Position numbers and translations under genes: made by a program. From JBLHKS01 sp047620505 (GTDB taxonomy: Bacteria; Verrucomicrobiota; Verrucomicrobiia; Verrucomicrobiales; DEV007), in NCBI GenBank assembly GCA_047620505.1, contig JBLHKS010000235.1, positions 1-10,535 of the forward strand: a stretch of DNA of 10,535 bases, in the 5' to 3' direction. Below are positions 1 through 6,770 of this stretch, in pieces. The stretch's first letter is position 1, and each line of letters begins with the position of its first letter. The notes under the pieces were generated by a model. It did no database searches, had not been told where the DNA came from, and saw nothing but the letters and a program-made list of their open reading frames with translations.

Positions 1-180
1 CGACGAACTCTTCAACCGGAGCTGGCGCGGCGCCGATTTCTTCAACCGGAGCAGGCGCGGCGACGATTTCTTCAACCGGAGCTGGCGGAGCGACGAACTC
101 TTCAACCGGAGCTGGCGGAGCGACGAACTCTTCAACCGGAGCTGGCGGAGCGACGACCTCTTCAACTGGAGCTGGCGGTG
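1..180. repeat. Six tandem 30-bp repeats coding for APPAPVEEFV-type decapeptides
   Basis: Six consecutive 30-bp units begin at 1, 31, 61, 91, 121 and 151. The units at 91-120 and 121-150 are identical and the others differ at a few positions. A degenerate seventh copy starts at 181. On the minus strand each unit encodes a ten-residue module of the form A-(A/P)-P-A-P-V-E-E-(F/I/V)-(V/G) in the DUF4407 protein tail. The array continues past the left edge, so its full copy number is unknown. Near-identity at DNA level, not only at protein level, points to recent expansion by slippage or recombination. Confidence 0.95.
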
Positions 181-2626
181 CTACGACCTCTGCCGCAGGT
201 TCCGGAGTCACGGCAAGTTGCTGCTCTTCGGCTGCGAGCCGCTCTTGAATCTGCTGAAGGTAGTAAGCTTCTTCTGTGCTTGCCTGATCTGCCGCCAATT
301 GCGGCTCAGGTTCTGGAGCGACGATTTCGGATTCGGGAAGCGCGATTTCCGACTCAAACACCGGCTCTTCGACTTCAGGAATTGTTGGTGCCTCGACTTC
401 TTCTGGAAACTGCGCATTCGGAATCGTCTCTTCAACGAATTCAGGAGTCACTTGCTCGAGTTCAACCGGCTCTGGCTCGTGAACGAGCTGAGTTTCAGGC
501 GGTAGGGACGCCCGATCAGAAACGAAGTCATCTGGGGAAATCGAATTCGGATCCGGCTCTGCTACCCGCACAACCTCTGGTTCAACCTGATTTTCTGGCT
601 CGGTTTCTGGTTCAAGCGCCGGCGGCAGCTCGACCCATTCATGACGAGTTTCGACAGCCGCGACTTCGTCAACCGGAGCTTGGGAAATCAGCTGATCCGC
701 ACCGTTCCCATTGCCATTTCCGTTCTGGGACGGCGAGACAATCTCTTCGATACCCACGTCCAAACGATTGCCATTTTCTGAACTCTCACCAAAAAGTGCC
801 AACGCTTCGCGATCAACCAAATCGGATTCCACTCTGGCCGGTTCGATCTCGACCGGTTCGGGTGTGACGGCAGGAGCTTGGACCACTTCATCAGCCTCAG
901 TTCTCAAAATCAGGCTCTCGCCAAACCCATTTCCATGAATCTCAGGTGCGCGCGTTTCGGTGTACTCGACCTCAGCATCTGCTGCGGCAACAGCGGCCGT
1001 TCTTACGGGTTCGGCTTCAGTTGGAATCGGTTCAGCATTCTCGTAAACCTCTCGAGGAAGCTCTAAAATAGTTTGAACTCCTTCGTGTTTGTAGCCAACC
1101 GAATACGCCGCCGCCTGAAGTTCGCGGAGCCGCGCGAATTTTTCAATCCGTCGATCCACAAGTATCCGGTTTAAATCGTCTTCATCAGTGGGATCGATAC
1201 TCGCGGCAACTTGCGCCAGGCGCTCTTCCTGAAGAATCCGGTAGTCGTAAGGACCGGCTTTTGAGAAGAATTTTACGACCAGCGGAATCGTATCGACCAG
1301 CATGAAAAGACCAGCGATCACCGCGTAAACGATCAAAGCGAAGCTACCGCCTTCATTTCCGGCTTCGAAGAGGCTGTGCAGAACCAGCGTCTGGGTCAAA
1401 AGGTCGTTTCTCGGCGATTCCGAAACTTCACCCACCTGCTCTTGAGTCGCTGCCGCGAGAGTCATGGCCTCGTCTCTAAGTCGGGTCACATTCGCGGCAT
1501 TGGAATCAACCTGACCCTGAATTTGCTCGAGCAGCTCTTCCTGGTTTGAGATGAAAATGTTCAGCTGCTGCGATTGCAGTTGCCGCTCAAGCGCAGCGAC
1601 TTCCTGGCGACCGGCCCGCATGTCAGCGGCTTCAGCAGCGACTGCGGAATTGTACTCATCGCGAAGCTGCTTCTCCGTCGACGCGATATCATTTGTAATC
1701 TGATTTCGCGTCTGAGTCAGACTGGTCATCAGACTGCCAAGACGCTTAATCTCGTCCCTCCGCCAGCCTAACTGATCCTGATCGATACTTTTGGCCCTTG
1801 GACCGATCCCGGCCGTTCCGCTTCGGCTTCCATCGACCTCTTTTTCGTATTCTTCCTGCCAGTGCCCAAGTTCTGTCTGAACTTTGGTGTAGGCTTCGTT
1901 ATGTTGAGCCATCTGGCCATCGACCGAAGCAACTTGAGTCTTCAAGGCCTGAGTCGCCTGAATGACTTGGGCGTCCAGAGCCGCGCGTTCTTCTGGCTCG
2001 CGATTTGGGACAACCGGGCCGTTCTCTCCGGCCTGCGGATCGTCCATGAAATTTGCCGTCACCGTTTCCTGGTAACGCTGCTGCTGCTGAGCTAAGCCCG
2101 TCTCGGCTGCTGTGATCCGCTGATCCAACGCCAACTTTTCAGTCTCAGCGGCGTCGACGATAACTTGCATCTCCGCCCGTCGTTCGCGTTCGACCTCAGC
2201 GATGATCGTATCTTTGAACAGCAAAAGCGTTAGCGGGTGCGCGATCGTGAATCCGACCAAGAGCGCAACGACAATTCGCAATAGGAACTGAGCGATCTTG
2301 ATGAAAATGTTCGCGAAAGCTCGGTAGGTCGCGAGCAGCACCCGGTCGATCGTCAAAATGATCAGTCCCCATATAATCCCGACAGGAACAATGATCCAAG
2401 GCTCCGTTGTCAGAGTCGAAACCGCGTAGGCCGACGCGATCATCGCGAAGATCGTCGGAACCAGGACCGTTGCGCCGAACGCTTCGTATTTCCGCTGTTC
2501 CCAACGCGGACACTTGATCAACGCGTCTTCGGCAGAGCCGGAAAGCCAGATCAGAATCCGTTGAATGATGTTGAACGGAGATTTTTTCTTTCGACCCATT
2601 GGGTTTGCGCTGCTCTCGGAAGCCAT
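2..2626 (-). CDS. DUF4407-family membrane protein with long acidic Pro/Glu-rich repeat tail (partial, runs off left edge)
   Basis: The frame is open from an ATG at 2624-2626 to the left edge: 875 codons, no stop inside the window. An in-frame TGA at 2636-2638 makes this the first Met, though no clear Shine-Dalgarno precedes it. Visible order: a basic N-terminus (GRKKK, residues 11-15); membrane segments at about 51-72, 77-97 (with LTIDR) and 114-137; a long Glu/Gln/Arg-rich coiled-coil stretch at about 145-415; and a fourth membrane segment at about 427-449 followed by VVKFFSKAGPYDYR. This topology and the ID-R and K-G-YD signatures match DUF4407, whose biochemical role is unknown. Families of this type are usually several hundred residues long, so the extra acidic tail (from about residue 523) is unusual. 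It is rich in Glu, Pro, Val and Ala, probably disordered, and ends in PAPVEE repeats. The membrane call is solid. Any function, such as envelope spanning or scaffolding, would be inference. Confidence 0.85.
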   Translation of the reverse strand, partial: MASESSANPMGRKKKSPFNIIQRILIWLSGSAEDALIKCPRWEQRKYEAFGATVLVPTIFAMIASAYAVSTLTTEPWIIVPVGIIWGLIILTIDRVLLATYRAFANIFIKIAQFLLRIVVALLVGFTIAHPLTLLLFKDTIIAEVERERRAEMQVIVDAAETEKLALDQRITAAETGLAQQQQRYQETVTANFMDDPQAGENGPVVPNREPEERAALDAQVIQATQALKTQVASVDGQMAQHNEAYTKVQTELGHWQEEYEKEVDGSRSGTAGIGPRAKSIDQDQLGWRRDEIKRLGSLMTSLTQTRNQITNDIASTEKQLRDEYNSAVAAEAADMRAGRQEVAALERQLQSQQLNIFISNQEELLEQIQGQVDSNAANVTRLRDEAMTLAAATQEQVGEVSESPRNDLLTQTLVLHSLFEAGNEGGSFALIVYAVIAGLFMLVDTIPLVVKFFSKAGPYDYRILQEERLAQVAASIDPTDEDDLNRILVDRRIEKFARLRELQAAAYSVGYKHEGVQTILELPREVYENAEPIPTEAEPVRTAAVAAADAEVEYTETRAPEIHGNGFGESLILRTEADEVVQAPAVTPEPVEIEPARVESDLVDREALALFGESSENGNRLDVGIEEIVSPSQNGNGNGNGADQLISQAPVDEVAAVETRHEWVELPPALEPETEPENQVEPEVVRVAEPDPNSISPDDFVSDRASLPPETQLVHEPEPVELEQVTPEFVEETIPNAQFPEEVEAPTIPEVEEPVFESEIALPESEIVAPEPEPQLAADQASTEEAYYLQQIQERLAAEEQQLAVTPEPAAEVVAPPAPVEEVVAPPAPVEEFVAPPAPVEEFVAPPAPVEEIVAAPAPVEEIGAAPAPVEEFV

Positions 2627-2690
2627 AAGAAGGTTTCAGTCGATAAATGAAAGGGATTTAAGAAAGAGACAGCGCGCAGACGCAAGTTAC

Positions 2691-2735
2691 TCAACTATTT
2701 GTAATTACAACGGAAGTTGTGACGAAATCAGTTGA
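2691..2735. repeat. Nested imperfect inverted repeat (45 bp) upstream of the DUF4407 gene
   Basis: The outer arms TCAACT (2691-2696) and AGTTGA (2730-2735) and the inner arms ACAAC (2707-2711) and GTTGT (2716-2720) share one centre, with GGAA (2712-2715) between them. The intervening parts also match partly: ATTTGT on the left against ATTTCGT on the reverse complement of the right. The left arm additionally holds the perfect palindrome TTGTAATTACAA (2699-2710). The element lies 65-109 bp upstream of the DUF4407 start and 108-152 bp downstream of the carbamoyltransferase stop. No T-tract follows on the minus strand, so it is not a standard intrinsic terminator. It could be an operator, an RNA hairpin or a small dispersed palindromic element. 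Confidence 0.5.
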
Positions 2736-2842
2736 ATCACTGTTCAAAATTCGACGTATTTCTCCCTAAATTACAAAAATTTCCAGTTCATCGTCACCAG
2801 CAGCTGCTGGCGTTTACCGATTCCAGCGAAATCGCGGAATTT

Positions 2843-4549
2843 TCAACCCGGCTGCTTTACGAGGAAATCCCCGATCGCAAGGTAGTCCAAATGGCCGAGC
2901 AAAAACGCTCGAATCGCGTCCTTCGGCGAACAGACGATCGGCTCTTCGTGCATGTTGAAACTGGTGTTCACAACCGAGGCGACACCCGTCAAATCGTGAT
3001 ACCGCTTCACAATATCGTAGTAACGCGGATGCTTGTCGCGATGAATCACCTGAGGCCGCGCGGTTCCATCAACGTGGACCACCGCCGGGCATTTCGCCTT
3101 CATCTCATCCGTGCAATCGTAAGTGATCGTCATGAACTGATTCGTCAGCTCAGTTCCCTCGTAACCCACGTAGCATTTACTGACTTCCTCAGCCAACGTC
3201 ACCGGCGCAAACGGCATGAACTCACTTCGCTCAAGTCGATCGTTCAACCAATCGTTCACCCGCGCGTCCGTCGTCGGATACATGATCGTGCGCGCTCCGA
3301 GCGCCCTGGGACCGAACTCCATCCGGCCCTGAAACAGCGCGATCACTTTGTTCTGCTCGAGCAACGCCGCGACCTCGCCTTCGTAGTCTTCCGGCTTGTC
3401 GTAAGCGAGATCAGCGTCCTTCAACGCGGCTTCGATCTCGTCGTTCGAATACTCCGGCCCCCAATAAACGTCCGTGATCGGCTCCAGCGTCATGTCGCCG
3501 GTTTTTTCTCGATAAACGTGCTGAGCCGCTCCGTAACCCAGCCCGCCGTCGGCCATGTGCGGAAAAACGAACACGCGATCGACGTCCTTGATCTCCAGAA
3601 TCCGCTGATTCAGCTTAACGTTCGCGCAAACCCCGCCGGCGAGCACGACGTCCTTCACATCCGTTTTCCGAACCCAATAGCCGACGAATTGCTCGACCAC
3701 TTCCTCAAGAACCATCTGAAACGCCGCGCAAACCTCGTCGCGTCCATACATTTGGAGCCAGCCGACCACCCTCGGGTAGTTTCCATAAATCCCTGGAGCC
3801 GCAAATTCGCCATCCCCTTTGTAGAACGCCAATTTCCGGACATTCTCCAGCAGCTGCTCAGTTGGTTTTCCGTAAGCGGCGAGTCCCGTGATCTTCCCTT
3901 CGTGCTTAGCCGGCTGATAGCCGCAAGCCTTCGTGATTCCCGCATAAAACGCGCCTAACGAGTGCGGAACCGGGATTTCCTTCAGCAACTCAAACTTTCC
4001 CTTATCAACCAAGTAAACCTGCGCCGTCGCGCCCTCGCCCTGACCGTCCATCGTCACCGCCAACGTGCGTTCGAACCCGCTCGCCCAGTAAGCACAGGCC
4101 GCATGCGAATAGTGATGCGGCACGCGGATCGCCTTCTCAGCAACTCCGTTCGCATCCAGCCAATCGCGAATCTCCGCCGCCATTTTACGCGCGAGTTTCT
4201 GAAATCCCGGACCATTTCGGAACCGGTTCGCCACGAGACTGCCCAGTTTATTCAGGAACGGCGTTTTGTCCTCTTTTCCCAAGTAGTTGTACTTTTTGTA
4301 GAACCGTCCAGGACGACTGAAAAGCTCTGGATCAAGCTCCGGGTCTGCCTTCGCAATCGCGATGTGATCGATGTCGTCCAGCGTGATCCCCGCGAACTCC
4401 AACGCCCAGGCAATCGACAAATGCGGAAAGCCCTGATGCCGCTTTTTCCGTGAGAGCCGCTCCTCGCTGATCGCACAAACCACCTCGCGATCTTTAAGCA
4501 AGGTGATACCGGCGTCGTTGTCGATTTCGCTGATTCCTAGGATGTACAT
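2843..4549 (-). CDS. Carbamoyltransferase, NodU/CmcH (TobZ-like) family
   Basis: An intact 568-residue protein of normal length for the family, which transfers a carbamoyl group from carbamoyl phosphate, via carbamoyl-adenylate, onto a hydroxyl of a small molecule or sugar in the cytoplasm. The N-terminal half has the ASKHA/TsaD-like fold: MYILGIS at the start, HHYSHA (145-150) at the expected metal/adenylate site, TMDGQGEG (166-173) and VVLAGGVCANVKLN (301-314). The C-terminal half (about 400-568) is the carbamoyltransferase C-terminal domain, with GRMEFGPRALGAR (408-420), the FAPVTL stretch and VNTSFNMHEEP (527-537). ATG at 4549 starts the family-typical N-terminus, so the start is well supported. 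The ABC permease gene lies 69 bp upstream on the same strand, suggesting co-transcription. Homologues act on antibiotics, Nod factors or polysaccharides. The substrate here cannot be read from the window because no biosynthetic neighbours are present. A long antisense open frame over this gene is a codon-bias shadow. Confidence 0.93.
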   Translation of the reverse strand: MYILGISEIDNDAGITLLKDREVVCAISEERLSRKKRHQGFPHLSIAWALEFAGITLDDIDHIAIAKADPELDPELFSRPGRFYKKYNYLGKEDKTPFLNKLGSLVANRFRNGPGFQKLARKMAAEIRDWLDANGVAEKAIRVPHHYSHAACAYWASGFERTLAVTMDGQGEGATAQVYLVDKGKFELLKEIPVPHSLGAFYAGITKACGYQPAKHEGKITGLAAYGKPTEQLLENVRKLAFYKGDGEFAAPGIYGNYPRVVGWLQMYGRDEVCAAFQMVLEEVVEQFVGYWVRKTDVKDVVLAGGVCANVKLNQRILEIKDVDRVFVFPHMADGGLGYGAAQHVYREKTGDMTLEPITDVYWGPEYSNDEIEAALKDADLAYDKPEDYEGEVAALLEQNKVIALFQGRMEFGPRALGARTIMYPTTDARVNDWLNDRLERSEFMPFAPVTLAEEVSKCYVGYEGTELTNQFMTITYDCTDEMKAKCPAVVHVDGTARPQVIHRDKHPRYYDIVKRYHDLTGVASVVNTSFNMHEEPIVCSPKDAIRAFLLGHLDYLAIGDFLVKQPG

Positions 4550-4618
4550 TCGCTCAGATTTTAAAAAGCGCAGTGCTTACACCAAGAGACTCCGTTTGCA
4601 AGCCCGGTGCCCGTCCCG

Positions 4619-5803
4619 CTACGCCATCAACACAGGCAGCAGTTTCGGAATGATCAAATTCAGCGTCGCCAGGAGAATTCCCGCCAGCACCACGCTCGAA
4701 AGAATCACGAAACCCGCCTCAAAAAACAGCAGCGCGCGAGTCGTCGCCGGATCCGCGCCGATGTTGGCCAGACTCTCGAATTCCCGCGCACGCAGCCGGT
4801 TCGAAAGCAGAAAAACCAGTCCCGCGATCAACGCCGAAGCCAAGCCCACGGCCACCAGAGCCACCACCACGAGATCGCGGATCCGAAAAACCGTCGCGAA
4901 CAGCTCCGTCATCACATCCCCTGGCCGAATCATCTGAAACAGCGAAGTATCGCTGATGTACTCGCCCAAAAGCATCGTCTCCGCCTTCTTCCGGTCGCGC
5001 GGGATCACGATCGCCGCGCTGATCGGAAACTCGCTCGTCTCACCGTGAAAATGGAACGAATCCACATTCTCATCGGTAATCTCGTTATAAGGAATCACCG
5101 CCGCGTTGAGCGCCGTATTCCCCTCCTGCTCTTCCAGAGTTGTCTCCGGCGTCGCCTCGTTGTGTCCGTGCGCGATCCCCTCGATAATCCAAGTTGTCTT
5201 AAGATCGACGAAAACCGCGTGATCATCCGGCCCCGAAGTCGGAGTCAGCACCCCGGTAATCCGCATATTCAACGGCCTCACCCCGGTCAACCCGATCATC
5301 TGTTCCGATTTCGAAAGCAGCCGCTCATCTGGCCCAAGCCCCAGCTTCTTCGCAACCCCCGAGCCGATCACACAATCCCCCAAACGAGTCATCATTCGCC
5401 CCTCAGCCACCTCGAGACCTCGGAAGCGAAAATACTCCAGCGACGTCCCGACAATCGGATGCTTCTTCGCCTCAAACCGAGAGTAAATAGGAATCACCGT
5501 CTTCGCCTTCTTCTGCTCATCACCCAGCAGCTGCTCAGCCTCGCCCAACGGAAACGGCGTCAAATCCGGCATCGAAAAATAGAGCCCATTGAAAACAAGC
5601 TCAAGCGGCGACCCCTTCGCGCCCAGCACCAACGGCGTGCTGTTAGCGCGAGCCCGCAATTGCTCCTCCGCCTGCCTGACCACCAGAGAAATCCCCAACG
5701 GCAGGAACAAACTCAGCGTAATCGCCGAAATCAGCAGAACTGCCTTCGTCCGATGACGAGCCAAATACCGCGAGCCGAGATGGATGACGCCAGGGATGTT
5801 CAC
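4619..5803 (-). CDS. MacB/FtsX-like ABC transporter permease, short form
   Basis: A 394-residue inner-membrane protein. An N-terminal membrane helix (about 21-43, after basic RYLARHRTK) is followed by a large extracytoplasmic MacB_PCD-like domain (about 44-305) and a second helix (about 310-335, RDLVVVALVAVGLASALIAG). Next comes the cytoplasmic loop RLRAREFESLANIGAD, which corresponds to the family's E-I-G-x-x-R-A-x-G-A coupling loop, and then a third hydrophobic stretch (about 360-390). Type VII (MacB/LolCE) permeases normally end with a fourth helix, and this one stops just after the third. The start is GTG (5801-5803). No ATG or TTG occurs between it and the upstream in-frame stop at 5849-5851, and AGGGAT lies about 11 nt upstream. 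Such permeases need a LolD/MacB-type ATPase, but none is next to it: the upstream DNA carries an opposite-strand gene remnant. Likely role: export or lipoprotein/lipid extraction, possibly linked to the carbamoyltransferase downstream. Confidence 0.82.
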   Translation of the reverse strand: MNIPGVIHLGSRYLARHRTKAVLLISAITLSLFLPLGISLVVRQAEEQLRARANSTPLVLGAKGSPLELVFNGLYFSMPDLTPFPLGEAEQLLGDEQKKAKTVIPIYSRFEAKKHPIVGTSLEYFRFRGLEVAEGRMMTRLGDCVIGSGVAKKLGLGPDERLLSKSEQMIGLTGVRPLNMRITGVLTPTSGPDDHAVFVDLKTTWIIEGIAHGHNEATPETTLEEQEGNTALNAAVIPYNEITDENVDSFHFHGETSEFPISAAIVIPRDRKKAETMLLGEYISDTSLFQMIRPGDVMTELFATVFRIRDLVVVALVAVGLASALIAGLVFLLSNRLRAREFESLANIGADPATTRALLFFEAGFVILSSVVLAGILLATLNLIIPKLLPVLMA

Positions 5804-5910
5804 TTCGGCTAGATCATCCCTGCGAACTCCCGAAGCGCAATCGGCGTTTCATCAATCTCTGACCGTGCACCAGTCAACTCATCAGCGGCTGCGGGCACCT
5901 CCGGCACGGT

Positions 5911-6685
5911 ATGTTCCGCAATCAAGTCATCTCGGTCTACTTCGCGATTCAATGCGAAGAAAAGCCGGGGGAGCCCCTGCGAATTGCCACGAAGAAGAAT
6001 GAAGATCCCGCGCTCTGGTATGGGGACGCCGTCGAGATTCTCCTGGAGACCGAACTTAACAGCTACTACCAGATCACGGTGAACCCAGCGGGAGCGATCA
6101 TCGACATGGACCGGAGTATGGATAAGGCCAACCGTCTGCGCTGGTCCTCCCAGGCGGAGGTCGCGACTCATGTTGCGGATGATCATTGGATCGTCGAGAT
6201 CGGCATTCCCGTGACGCAGGACGAAAACGATCCCTATCATCAGGTCGTCGGGAATCAGCCCTCTACCCTCTATCGACTTGCCCTGGCATATCAACCGTTG
6301 CCGTCAGCGCGTGCGCGACAGAGGGACCGAGCATTCCGCTTTTGCTCCCGCGGGAACGAAGAGTTTCCACGTTCCCATGAAATTCGGCTACTTCCACAAG
6401 GGGGCCTCGCATCGATTCGAAGCCGATCCTTCCGTCACGGACTACATTATCGAGAGCGACAAGGCGAAGAAGCTCATGCGGGCGAGGAAACTCGAAGAGG
6501 CGCTCTCCATCTATCTCGCTCTTGCTGCCGATGAGAAGGTCACGCCCCGGCAGGAGTTACTCACGTTGGAACGGGCGGTGAATTGCGCGCGCGGGCTCAA
6601 GGATGGTGATTTGGAGAAAGAGCTGCGGGAGCGCCTGCAGTCAACTCGGAGATTATTTGAAACTAGGTCCTGCAAGGAATTGTGA
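5911..6685 (+). pseudogene. CBM9-like domain protein remnant, truncated and frameshifted
   Basis: Two overlapping plus-strand frames together give one protein. Frame 1 (from 5911) reads YFAIQCEEKPGEPL, LWYGDAVEILLETELNSYYQ, NPAGAIIDMDR, then HWIVEIGIPV and HQVVGNQPS, the hallmarks of a family-9 carbohydrate-binding-like beta-sandwich. At about 6265-6282 the homology moves to frame 2, which reads PWHINRCRQRVRDRGTEHSA, FHVPMKFGYF, then a helical TPR-like stretch (SDKAKKLMRARKLEEALSIY) up to a TGA at 6683-6685. In frame 1 the sequence beyond about 6280 is Arg/Ser-rich noise, so a net +1 shift has broken the gene. The 5' end is also missing: a stop lies at 5860-5862 and no signal peptide or first beta-strands precede the conserved part. 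The 3' end stops early inside the helical region. Full-length relatives are probably larger secreted or envelope proteins. A sequencing error could mimic the frameshift, but not the loss of both ends. Confidence 0.75.
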
Positions 6686-6770
6686 CCGATTGTGGGGTTT
6701 TTCCCTGGTTCGCCAAAGGGGAACGAGCGGGCCTGTCCCTTCGCCCCCCGATGGCTCGCAACCGCTAAAT

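Noticed and set aside
2797..2810. Perfect palindrome CCAGCAGCTGCTGG near the carbamoyltransferase 3' end as a terminator
   Set aside because: It leaves no proper loop beyond AGCT, and no T-tract follows directly on the minus strand. Similar CAGCAGCTGCT strings occur elsewhere in the window.
2732..3958. Long plus-strand open frame antisense to the carbamoyltransferase
   Set aside because: It mirrors a gene with strong, family-wide motifs on the minus strand. Its Arg/His/Leu-rich product has no recognisable domain.
4550..4618. Weak hairpin AAGC/GCTT followed by Ts on the minus strand between permease and carbamoyltransferase as a terminator
   Set aside because: The stem is only four base pairs, which is too weak to call.
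4607..5812. Plus-strand open frame of about 400 codons antisense to the permease
   Set aside because: The product is dominated by Arg, Gln, His and Pro, typical of the complement of a GC-rich membrane-protein gene.
5809..6294. Minus-strand open frame upstream of the permease as its missing ATPase
   Set aside because: It contains no Walker A, signature or Walker B motif and lies antisense to the well-supported CBM9-like homology.
6686..6770. Terminator between the convergent CBM9 remnant and TIR-WD40 gene
   Set aside because: Only short complementary stretches (CGAGC/GCTCG with a 25-nt gap) are present and no T-run sits in the right place.
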